A DNA stretch of 64,000 bases from a virus. The stretch is from the IMG/VR virus record IMGVR_UViG_3300037278_000728, positions 16,397 through 80,396 of that record; one strand, 5' to 3'. Below, one piece after another: positions 32,441-39,286 of the stretch. A program made the position numbers and the translations under genes. The notes beneath the pieces are model-generated. The model did not search any database, was not told where the DNA came from, and worked only from the letters and a program-made list of their open reading frames with translations. Within the stretch, counting starts at the first letter, position 1; each line of letters begins with the position of its first letter.

Positions 32441-33807
32441 AAGAAACCAATGTTGAGACACAAAAATATTATTTAGACTTTTTTCTTAGTAGCGGCGAAC
32501 TTTTTACACGGGCTCAAAATATTTTTAACCCTGAAAATTTTGATAGATCTCTTAAAGGTGCAGCCACCTTTATACAAGAATATACACAAAAATATTCGGC
32601 TATTCCGTCGGTTGAACAGGTATTAGTTAAAACCGGAACGAATCTGACCTTGATTGATAATATTCAAGAATCGGCTGAAAATTTTTTACTAGATGATTTT
32701 GAGCAATTTACAAAAAAAGCAGAATTAACTAGAGCTATTGTTAAATCAGTTGATCTATTAGATAAAGATGATTTTGGATCCGTAGAAAAATTAATTAAAG
32801 ACGCAGTTCAAATTAGTCTTACTAGAGATTTGGGCATTAATTATTTTGAGGATCCCAAGGCTAGACTATTAAAATTGAAAGACAGTAATGGGCAGGTGTC
32901 AACCGGTTGGACTGAAATTGATCGTTTTATTTTTGGTGGATTTAATCGCGGCGAGCTAGAAATTTTTTGTGGTGGACCTGGAAGTGGAAAATCCGTCGTG
33001 CTTCAAAATCTAGCATGTAATTGGATATCTAAAGGCATGAACGGAATTTATATTACGCTCGAACTAAGCCAAGAATTAGTTGCAATGCGCATTGATAGTA
33101 TGATTACCGGTATTAGTAGTAAGGAAATTTTCCGCAAATTGGATGATGTTGAGTTAAAAGTTGCAATAGCCGGTAAAAAATCAGGAAGGTTAAAGATTAA
33201 ATTTTTACCATCCGGTAGTACGGTAAATGATATTCGGGCTTATGTAAAAGAATTAATGATTCAAGAAAATTATAAACCTGATTTTATTTGTGTCGATTAT
33301 CTTGATTTGATTAATCCAAACTCAAAAATTGATCTTGGGGATTTTTTTGTTAAGGACAAACTTGTGTCGGAAGGGCTTCGTAATTTTGGGATTGAATTAA
33401 AAGCAGTCATCGCTTCAGCGAGCCAATTAAATCGTAGTTCGTTTGACGAGATCGATTTTAATCTTGGTAATGTTGCCGGTGGTATTTCCAAAGCAAATTC
33501 ATGCGATAACATGTTCGGTATCTATACCAGCAGAATAATGAAAGAAAGAGGATTAATTCAACTCCAGATGCTTAAAACTAGAAATAGTTCTGGTGTAGGC
33601 AATAAGGTTGATTTAGATTTTAACGTCGATTCACTCAGAATTACCGATGCCACTGGTGGGCAGCCATCCGAATCGGCAATGACTGGAACCAATATTTTAG
33701 CACAGATAAAGAATGCGCCAAAATCGACACCGCAGGTTACGTCGATGGGCGATAAAAAAGATTTGCTTAAAACATTAATGGCACAGATTAATAAATCTAA
33801 TTCTTGA
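32431..33807 (+). CDS. 41: Replicative DNA helicase, T4 gp41 / DnaB-like
   Basis: 458 residues (T4 gp41: 475). Walker A GGPGSGKS (~residues 180-188), Walker B ICVDYLDLI (~290), an ASQLNRS motif (~328), and GGISKANSCDNMFGI typical of DnaB/gp41 motif H4. Forms a hexamer unwinding the fork ahead of the polymerase. Unlike terL and uvsW, its P-loop is not interrupted by an intein. A Ser/Thr-rich tail follows the core. Confidence 0.9.
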   Translation: MAVKETNVETQKYYLDFFLSSGELFTRAQNIFNPENFDRSLKGAATFIQEYTQKYSAIPSVEQVLVKTGTNLTLIDNIQESAENFLLDDFEQFTKKAELTRAIVKSVDLLDKDDFGSVEKLIKDAVQISLTRDLGINYFEDPKARLLKLKDSNGQVSTGWTEIDRFIFGGFNRGELEIFCGGPGSGKSVVLQNLACNWISKGMNGIYITLELSQELVAMRIDSMITGISSKEIFRKLDDVELKVAIAGKKSGRLKIKFLPSGSTVNDIRAYVKELMIQENYKPDFICVDYLDLINPNSKIDLGDFFVKDKLVSEGLRNFGIELKAVIASASQLNRSSFDEIDFNLGNVAGGISKANSCDNMFGIYTSRIMKERGLIQLQMLKTRNSSGVGNKVDLDFNVDSLRITDATGGQPSESAMTGTNILAQIKNAPKSTPQVTSMGDKKDLLKTLMAQINKSNS

Positions 33808-33832
33808 CAAATCAATTAACATGATGTATACT
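33804..33832 (+). promoter_or_regulatory. Sigma70 promoter
   Basis: TTGACA (33804-33809, overlapping the helicase stop TGA), 17-base spacer, TATACT. The downstream gene at 33858 has a normal leader with TAGGAG. Confidence 0.8.
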
Positions 33833-33857
33833 TATTTCATAAGTTTAGGAGAATAAC

Positions 33858-34418
33858 ATGAATTTGACCTTGCGTAAGGCTTCAGCAGTTCAGGCAGTAA
33901 TTATGGATAAAATTAATTCGATCGAGCTCGCAACGACTGTATCGATTAATGAGTTTCAAGCACCGGGGGAAGTAATTCGTGCCGCTTCGGATAAGTTGCT
34001 GGCCAACATTAAGCTAAAAGAGGATCTATTCGATGCGTTTTACGAGATTCGAACCTCATTGGGAAGCGCTAATGCATCGTATGGTGTTAATCGAAAGTTA
34101 GCTGCATTAGTCTCACTTGAAAAGAAAATTCTAATGTATCGATTGCTCGCAGCATCCTCGGCTAGAGAGGATTCCACCGTGGTTGACGGAAAATTGTCCC
34201 GTCTTAAAAATGCCGACTCGGTAAATTATGCGTATCGGGATACTCTACAAACCGGCGTTCTTACCCAGAGTAAGATTGCTGAGTTTGAAGCTAATATCGC
34301 AACCTTTACTAAAGAAAAGCAGAAATTGAATGACGAAATTCTCGGGATTAATATTATTAATTCTATCGATCTTTCGGTAGAAACCGCTGCGTTATTATCG
34401 AAGTATAATATCATTTAG
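33858..34418 (+). CDS. Conserved early phage protein
   Basis: 186 residues, AGGAG before ATG. N terminus MNLTLRKASAVQAVIMDKIN and a helical-bundle/coiled-coil character throughout match a family of early proteins I recall from large phages. Own promoter upstream, weak hairpin downstream. No enzymatic motif. Confidence 0.65.
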   Translation: MNLTLRKASAVQAVIMDKINSIELATTVSINEFQAPGEVIRAASDKLLANIKLKEDLFDAFYEIRTSLGSANASYGVNRKLAALVSLEKKILMYRLLAASSAREDSTVVDGKLSRLKNADSVNYAYRDTLQTGVLTQSKIAEFEANIATFTKEKQKLNDEILGINIINSIDLSVETAALLSKYNII

Positions 34419-34424
34419 ACATCT

Positions 34425-34440
34425 CGGCAGTTTACTGCCG
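34425..34440 (+). terminator. Weak stem-loop
   Basis: CGGCAG-TTTA-CTGCCG, 6 bases after the preceding stop, without a good U-run. Possible inefficient terminator. Confidence 0.35.
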
Positions 34441-34483
34441 CGATATATTTAAGAGGGGATGAGGATAGGCTATCTTCGATCCT

Positions 34484-34795
34484 TTGGGATACGATGAATT
34501 CAACTTGCGTGCAATATCTAGGCCAAATAAAAATTTGATTATTGCTCCTAGGAATACGCACATCGTTGTTTATTGCATTTTGGCTGTTGAAAGACGAAAT
34601 ATCTCGTCGACTGATTGTTGTCCTGCTTATTACTTACCTCTTGAATATAGAAAGAAAATTATGAAAACTGAAAATCTATTTGTTGTAATGTGGTGCGAAG
34701 AGGGGCTCGATGCTATTGTTCCGATTGATATGAATATTATCAAGGAAGAAGAATCCCAACTCCTTATTGCTCGTTTTTTCGGAAGACTGTTCTGA
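34484..34795 (+). CDS. Small early protein
   Basis: 103 residues from TTG 34484 (MGYDEFNLRAISRPNKN..); the true start is unclear as no good Shine-Dalgarno precedes it. Mixed alpha/beta, three Cys. Overlaps the next gene by 29 bases. Function unknown. Confidence 0.5.
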   Translation: MGYDEFNLRAISRPNKNLIIAPRNTHIVVYCILAVERRNISSTDCCPAYYLPLEYRKKIMKTENLFVVMWCEEGLDAIVPIDMNIIKEEESQLLIARFFGRLF

Positions 34796-35057
34796 TGGGC
34801 TACCATCGGATGAGCCTCCAATTGTATATGATAAATATACTCGAGAACGAAGCGAAATAATTCATATGCTTAAGCTGCGAGCAAGATTTAATGGTCAACG
34901 TAGTTATGAAATTTATTCGATAAGCACAAGTCTCGACTTAACGGAAGATGATCTGTGGCTATATTTTGAAAATAATCCACAGACGATTGTAGATCTTATT
35001 CGCAAAAAGGAGTTAATTTATTTGGGACCGGGTGTGATAATCGTAGGCAAATTGTAA
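34767..35057 (+). CDS. Small early protein
   Basis: 96 residues from TTG 34767; ATG 34866 is a later alternative. The C-terminal half contains a helix-turn-helix-like segment (SISTSLDLTEDDLWLYFENN, PQTIVDLIRK). DNA binding is a guess. Confidence 0.5.
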   Translation: MLVFSEDCSDGLPSDEPPIVYDKYTRERSEIIHMLKLRARFNGQRSYEIYSISTSLDLTEDDLWLYFENNPQTIVDLIRKKELIYLGPGVIIVGKL

Positions 35058-35072
35058 TTCATTAGGAGATAA

Positions 35073-35927
35073 ATGCAGGAACTAATTGATCAAATAACAA
35101 ATTCATGCGGTAGAAAATTCTGGTTCTATCAGAACGATACATTTTTTAGGCAGCGATTAGCGGGCGGCCCGTTTCAGGGTAAAAATTTAAAATTTTTGCG
35201 TGATTTTTGCCCTGACGCAAGAACTATTATTGATGTTGGCATGAACATCGGAACTAATACCATTGAATATGGTACATGGGCCAAGGATGTTCATAGTTTT
35301 GAACCAACACCGCAAACGTACGATATTGCTAGGGCAAATATCGATATTGCTAAAGCGCAACCGCAATCAGATTTTAAAAAGGGTTGGTATAAAGTCGGAG
35401 AAAGTTGGGCTGATATGACAATCACCGCTAATATCCATACATACCAGGTTGGTGTTGGAAATACACATACGACTTCAGAAATTGTTGTGCAAAAGAATAA
35501 TTCTGGCCATAATTTTGTAACACCGTCGAGAATTAATTCTCGAGCACCAAAAGTAGAGCCAGAAAAGTATACGATTACAATCGAAACTTTAGATTCATAT
35601 AATTTTCAAGATGTTGATATAATTAAGATGGATGTTGAAGGATTCGAGTATAATGTATTACAGGGTGCGGAAGATACTATTGCCAAGTGGAAGCCAATTG
35701 TTCAAGCCGAAATGATTCCTGCTCAGTTTAAGAGGTATGGTCATACCGTTGACGAAATTGTTAAATTTTTCGTTGACCGAGATTACAAGATGCTTTTGAG
35801 AGACGGAACAGTTTTGCCGGATAAGTTTGAATTGGTTAAAGGAACGGTTGATAGATTTTTTGTGCATAAAGATCATCCTAGACTTAATATAGCATCTGGA
35901 GTTATCGATACATTTTTCGAAAAATAA
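35073..35927 (+). CDS. FkbM-type methyltransferase
   Basis: 284 residues with TTAGGAGA before ATG. SAM-binding motif IIDVGMNIGTNTIEY (~residues 51-65), acidic motif II VHSFEPTPQTYDIARAN (~72-88), and the FkbM signature TLDSYNFQDVDIIKMDVEGF followed by EYNVLQGAEDTI (~172-203). Such enzymes methylate O or N atoms on sugars or peptides; in a phage the substrate may be a host glycan or a virion component. A terminator follows. Confidence 0.85.
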   Translation: MQELIDQITNSCGRKFWFYQNDTFFRQRLAGGPFQGKNLKFLRDFCPDARTIIDVGMNIGTNTIEYGTWAKDVHSFEPTPQTYDIARANIDIAKAQPQSDFKKGWYKVGESWADMTITANIHTYQVGVGNTHTTSEIVVQKNNSGHNFVTPSRINSRAPKVEPEKYTITIETLDSYNFQDVDIIKMDVEGFEYNVLQGAEDTIAKWKPIVQAEMIPAQFKRYGHTVDEIVKFFVDRDYKMLLRDGTVLPDKFELVKGTVDRFFVHKDHPRLNIASGVIDTFFEK

Positions 35928-35940
35928 TTTAAATTTCAAC

Positions 35941-35970
35941 AAAAGGACAACCAGTACTGGTTGTCCTTTT
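35941..35970. terminator. Bidirectional intrinsic terminator
   Basis: Perfect 30-base palindrome, AAAAGGACAACCAGT plus its complement, ending in a T-run; separates the methyltransferase from the late gene at 35995. Confidence 0.85.
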
Positions 35971-35981
35971 TCATTTGCTAA

Positions 35982-35989
35982 TATAAATA
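35982..35989 (+). promoter_or_regulatory. T4-type late promoter, leaderless configuration
   Basis: TATAAATA, 5 bases before ATG 35995. Confidence 0.65.
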
Positions 35990-35994
35990 CAATT

Positions 35995-36243
35995 ATGCAT
36001 AGTCAAACCAAATCACTTCTTGAGTCACTCATCGAGTTATCTTCCGAACGAGATAATTCTTTTGTAATTGAATCTCGCGGATCTCACATTATCGCTAGCG
36101 CAATTGCATTATTAGATACTATTGCCGAATGTTATGATGCTGCCACCTCGGAAGAATTAGAAAAGAATTTATTGAGCAGTATTCGTCATAGAAATTCTAA
36201 TAAGTTTTGTCGTGGAATCAAGAAAATTCAAGAGAGCAAGTAA
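35995..36243 (+). CDS. Conserved T4-like small virion-type protein
   Basis: 82 residues. The pattern SLLESLIELSSERDNSFVIE, SRGSHIIASAIALLDTI and SIRHRNSNKFCRGIKKIQESK is one I recall in many T4-like phages (a RD..VIESR..HII.SA signature). Helical. The late promoter leaves no leader. First gene of a late operon; the stop directly precedes the next ATG. Confidence 0.65.
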   Translation: MHSQTKSLLESLIELSSERDNSFVIESRGSHIIASAIALLDTIAECYDAATSEELEKNLLSSIRHRNSNKFCRGIKKIQESK

Positions 36244-37395
36244 ATGATACTAACAGAGATACAAAAACAATATGGGCCGAAGCAAATATTATTCGAAGCG
36301 AAATCGAGAATAGAACATCCGGAAGATTTAGTATGCAGCGATGGTTCGTTGGGCGCTAAGTCCGCTGTTAATTCCTTACTTGCTGCGGCGACAACTCCAA
36401 AATTATCTCAAATTAAGTGGGACGGCGCCCCTGCTGGAATTGCAGGAAGAGTACACGGAAAATTTACACTTACCGATAAAAAAGGATTTGCAAAATATGA
36501 TATGGGCGGCTTGCCTATGTCCGAAAAAGATTTATATAATATGATGTTTGATCGATTTCCCGGTTCACCCGGCAGAGATATTTTTAGTAAAAGTTTTGCA
36601 GGATTATTTCCTTTATTGGATCGAGCATTACCTGTTAACTTTAAGGGGTTTATTCAGTTTGATGTTCTATGGTTCACTCGTCCGATACAGTATGGAAAAG
36701 ATGATAATAGAACCTTTAAATTTAAACCAAATAAAATTAATTACTCAGTGCCTGTAAATTCTGAGATGGGAATTAAAATAGCTAATTCTCAGATGGGAAT
36801 TGTGGTGCATAGTTATTTTAATTCCCCTCTAGAAATGGAACCAATTGCAATAACAGACTTAAAAGAATTGCACCTTAACCCCTCTCCCGGACTAGTTATA
36901 CTTGGCCCAACTACGGTCGGAGAAAAAATTGTTCCGTCTGCGTTAAAACCCTGCCGGGATTTATTACAATTTATTAACTCAAAGCAGACCGTAATTGATG
37001 CATTTCTTAATAAGACCCTTCTTAGTAGTTTAAAAATAACTGATTTAGGCAGTTTGTTAAAATCGTTTTTAGCAAATTTAGCTAGTCAAGGAAAAAAGCC
37101 AGATAAAAATATTACTTTTGAATTTAAATCTTTTTTGGATAGAAAGGTATCTAAAACAAAAGCCGAAAATATTAAAAAATATTTACTAGAAAATAAAGAT
37201 GGGTACCTGGCAATTTGCAAAATAATTCTAGCAACAGTAATGATTAAGAATATTATTAAACACGAATTTGATAAGGTTCCAGGAAACATTACCGCATCAT
37301 TAAATGGAATTCCCGGTCACGAGGGGTTTGTAAGTTCTACTCCTTACGGTAAGATTAAATTAGTTGATCGTCCGACGTTTATGAGGCATCTTTAA
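36244..37395 (+). CDS. Nucleotidyltransferase/ligase-like phage protein
   Basis: 383 residues. KWDGAPAGIAGR (~residues 59-70) fits motif I (KxDG) of ATP-dependent ligases and related nucleotidyltransferases; FIQFDVLW (~138-145) could be motif III, and HEGFVSSTPYG followed by KIKLVDR near the C terminus fits motifs IV (EGFV) and V (KLV). From memory this is a phage family listed as a domain of unknown function. N terminus MILTEIQK has an L-T-E prohead-protease-like site. Located in a late operon, so a virion-borne DNA or RNA ligase-like function is possible; activity is unproven. Confidence 0.55.
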   Translation: MILTEIQKQYGPKQILFEAKSRIEHPEDLVCSDGSLGAKSAVNSLLAAATTPKLSQIKWDGAPAGIAGRVHGKFTLTDKKGFAKYDMGGLPMSEKDLYNMMFDRFPGSPGRDIFSKSFAGLFPLLDRALPVNFKGFIQFDVLWFTRPIQYGKDDNRTFKFKPNKINYSVPVNSEMGIKIANSQMGIVVHSYFNSPLEMEPIAITDLKELHLNPSPGLVILGPTTVGEKIVPSALKPCRDLLQFINSKQTVIDAFLNKTLLSSLKITDLGSLLKSFLANLASQGKKPDKNITFEFKSFLDRKVSKTKAENIKKYLLENKDGYLAICKIILATVMIKNIIKHEFDKVPGNITASLNGIPGHEGFVSSTPYGKIKLVDRPTFMRHL

Positions 37396-37949
37396 TGTTT
37401 GAATTTATTTCTGAATCTAAAGCATTTCGTAACGAGCAAACAATGGAAAATTATTCGGTTGCTGAATTATCCGAAATATTTTTTACAATGCTGCTAACGT
37501 TGCATTTATTGGGGCTAACAAGATTTATTCGTGAAACCGACGCCTATGCACTTGATTCGGTTAAATATCCAATGTTCGATAGAATTTATCTTTCCGGAAC
37601 CGATCTATGTAATGTAATTGCAACGTTGAAGAATGCAAAACAATATCTTGATGAACGCGATGTTTCTATTCCGGTATTAGAGTTGAAGAGGTATCTTAAA
37701 AATTTTAAGTATGATACTATGCCGAATACAATGAAACGCACACTTTTTATTAAATTGCAAAGTATTTTAAAGATTAAAAATAATACATTGATTTCCCTGA
37801 GGCGTGATATTGTTGATAGCGGCGAATATCTAACATGGTCAGAAAAAAAGCAAAAAGGAGATAGATTATATCAGCAATTACGTAAGCAAAATTATCGATG
37901 CGATGTTCTAGTGTTACTACAAAAATTGATGGATACACGTGAAGAATAG
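37395..37949 (+). CDS. Late-operon protein with prohead-protease-like leader
   Basis: 184 residues, starting in a TAATG overlap. MFEFISESKAF resembles a capsid targeting sequence with I-S-E at positions 5-7. The rest is helical and charged (IRETDAYALDSVKYPMFDRI.., VLELKRYLKNFKYDTMPNTM). No known domain. Probably an internal virion protein by context. Confidence 0.55.
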   Translation: MFEFISESKAFRNEQTMENYSVAELSEIFFTMLLTLHLLGLTRFIRETDAYALDSVKYPMFDRIYLSGTDLCNVIATLKNAKQYLDERDVSIPVLELKRYLKNFKYDTMPNTMKRTLFIKLQSILKIKNNTLISLRRDIVDSGEYLTWSEKKQKGDRLYQQLRKQNYRCDVLVLLQKLMDTREE

Positions 37950-38001
37950 ATTAAACCGAAGTGGTGTAAAATCACTTAAATAGTAGTTTTTAATTGATCT
38001 G

Positions 38002-38009
38002 TATAAATA
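38002..38009 (+). promoter_or_regulatory. T4-type late promoter
   Basis: TATAAATA, 51 bases before ATG 38061; here a normal leader with a GGAG site is present, unlike most late promoters in this window. Confidence 0.7.
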
Positions 38010-38060
38010 CTATCAAATGAATTGAAAAATTCAAAATTAATGTGGTAATGGAGAATTATA

Positions 38061-38462
38061 ATGGCTCAATGGAATAAGGTAAATCCGGCAATTGACGGCA
38101 ATGCAGGTAGTTTTTTTGGTAAGGCAGTAGATGGTTTAGAGTTTAACTTTGGTCCAACAGGTAATGGCATTCTAACTTCAACTGGCCCTACCGGTGCATG
38201 GGATGCGGTTATTCAGCAAGTCGAACAGGTAGCTACCATCGAAATGCTTGGCCAGCTAACTGCAAATATTGCATTAGTTAGTCAAAATGGTGCAAACGGT
38301 AATGTTGGTGTTCGTATGCTAACTTCTGGTGTTGATGCAGCTCTTCCCGCAACTGTTCAGACCGCTATTCAGTCACTAGGAAACTATGTGGTTGGTAATT
38401 CTACAGTCGGGTTTTCAAATGTTAACCTTGCGGCTACTACCGTTTCATATTTTACTTTTTAA
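38061..38462 (+). CDS. Small virion structural protein, probably abundant
   Basis: 133 residues, TAATGGAG leader. Gly/Asn/Ala/Thr-rich beta-type sequence (MAQWNKVNPAIDGNAGSFFG.., NFGPTGNGILTSTGPTGAW), followed by AVIQQVEQVATIEMLGQLT. It has its own strong late promoter and a strong terminator, a monocistronic arrangement typical of an abundant virion protein (decoration, tail or fibre accessory). The exact role is unknown. Confidence 0.6.
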   Translation: MAQWNKVNPAIDGNAGSFFGKAVDGLEFNFGPTGNGILTSTGPTGAWDAVIQQVEQVATIEMLGQLTANIALVSQNGANGNVGVRMLTSGVDAALPATVQTAIQSLGNYVVGNSTVGFSNVNLAATTVSYFTF

Positions 38463-38477
38463 TCTAACCGAATATAT

Positions 38478-38509
38478 AAAAATTGGGAGCCTGACGGCTC
38501 CCAATTTTT
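38478..38509 (+). terminator. Intrinsic terminator
   Basis: 14-bp perfect stem AAAAATTGGGAGCC / GGCTCCCAATTTTT with a TGAC loop. The T-run runs into the ATG (38510) of the next gene. Confidence 0.85.
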
Positions 38510-38965
38510 ATGCCCGCAATAATTGATTCTGATATAATAAATATCATTATAATGGAATTAGAAATTTATACCTTGGTTGATATAACTAAAACAAATATTA
38601 CGAGAAATTTTAAATCTCAGGGCTCACCTCTAACGCAGATACAATGGGATTTCCTTCGAAATCAACAACGTAATTGGGACGTAGTAGTTCAATTATTAGG
38701 CCTACGTTCGCAGCCAAATAACATTACCGATCCTATTTTATTAGAAAATTCAGATTATAAATTTAGTGCATATAATAATCAAAAATTATCAGTATGGAAA
38801 TTTTTTGTTTCATTTGAGCATTATATACCCATACATTTGTTACTTGAAGATTTTAATAATATACCTATTATAACGTCGTTAAACGAATCGGTGAAAATAT
38901 CTTCTCCTATTTTTTCAACTAGCGGACCCAATACAAATTTATCCATTAATTTGTATTTTCCATAA
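38510..38965 (+). CDS. Conserved T4-like phage protein of unknown function
   Basis: 151 residues from ATG 38510, or 137 from ATG 38552 (MELEIYTLVDITKTNITRNF), which better matches the family start and lies after the terminator. IYTLVDITKTN and RNQQRNWDVVVQLLGLRSQP are a conserved signature I recall in large myoviruses. Beta-rich with aromatic WKFFVSFEHY. Probably virion-associated. Confidence 0.6.
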   Translation: MPAIIDSDIINIIIMELEIYTLVDITKTNITRNFKSQGSPLTQIQWDFLRNQQRNWDVVVQLLGLRSQPNNITDPILLENSDYKFSAYNNQKLSVWKFFVSFEHYIPIHLLLEDFNNIPIITSLNESVKISSPIFSTSGPNTNLSINLYFP

Positions 38966-38968
38966 ATA
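38961..38968 (+). promoter_or_regulatory. Late promoter variant
   Basis: CATAAATA at the end of the preceding gene; 3 bases later a mini-ORF begins (ATG 38972). Confidence 0.45.
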
Positions 38969-38971
38969 TAT

Positions 38972-39004
38972 ATGAACGTCGCATTGGTGGTATGGGGTGA
39001 GTGA
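38972..39004 (+). CDS. Possible 10-residue leader peptide
   Basis: MNVALVVWGE then TGA, overlapping ATG 39004 (TGATG). It begins within 4 bases of a late promoter box and could be read leaderlessly, coupling translation to the downstream holin-like gene. Short and speculative. Confidence 0.3.
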   Translation: MNVALVVWGE

Positions 39005-39279
39005 TGGGGACAACCGAACTAGAGAAGAAAAACCTTGAAGTGCATGTCGAGCTAGCCGATATGCGAATAATCTCGATTCATGAAGAATTAACTAGCCACA
39101 CATCTCGGATAGATGATTTAACTGTACAAATATCGGGGTTAAGTTCTAGAATTGACACCATAGAAGAAAATAGAAATGCTCAGTTAATAAGATGGGGAAG
39201 TGCAATAATTATTTCGTTATTAGCAACACTCGGCGCATTAATCTTAAAAGTTCTTATTCCGTTGTTTTTAGGTAAATAG
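39004..39279 (+). CDS. Holin-like / XhlA-type coiled-coil membrane protein
   Basis: 91 residues with GGGGTGAG before ATG 39004. N-terminal 60 residues form a coiled coil (LEVHVELADMRIISIHEELT.., RIDDLTVQISGLSSRIDTIE); the C terminus is one membrane span (WGSAIIISLLATLGALILKV). This is the layout of XhlA-type haemolysin/lysis accessory proteins common in phages. A role in lysis with the cell-wall hydrolase at 45415 is plausible. Confidence 0.6.
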   Translation: MGTTELEKKNLEVHVELADMRIISIHEELTSHTSRIDDLTVQISGLSSRIDTIEENRNAQLIRWGSAIIISLLATLGALILKVLIPLFLGK

Positions 39280-39286
39280 GTGTATC

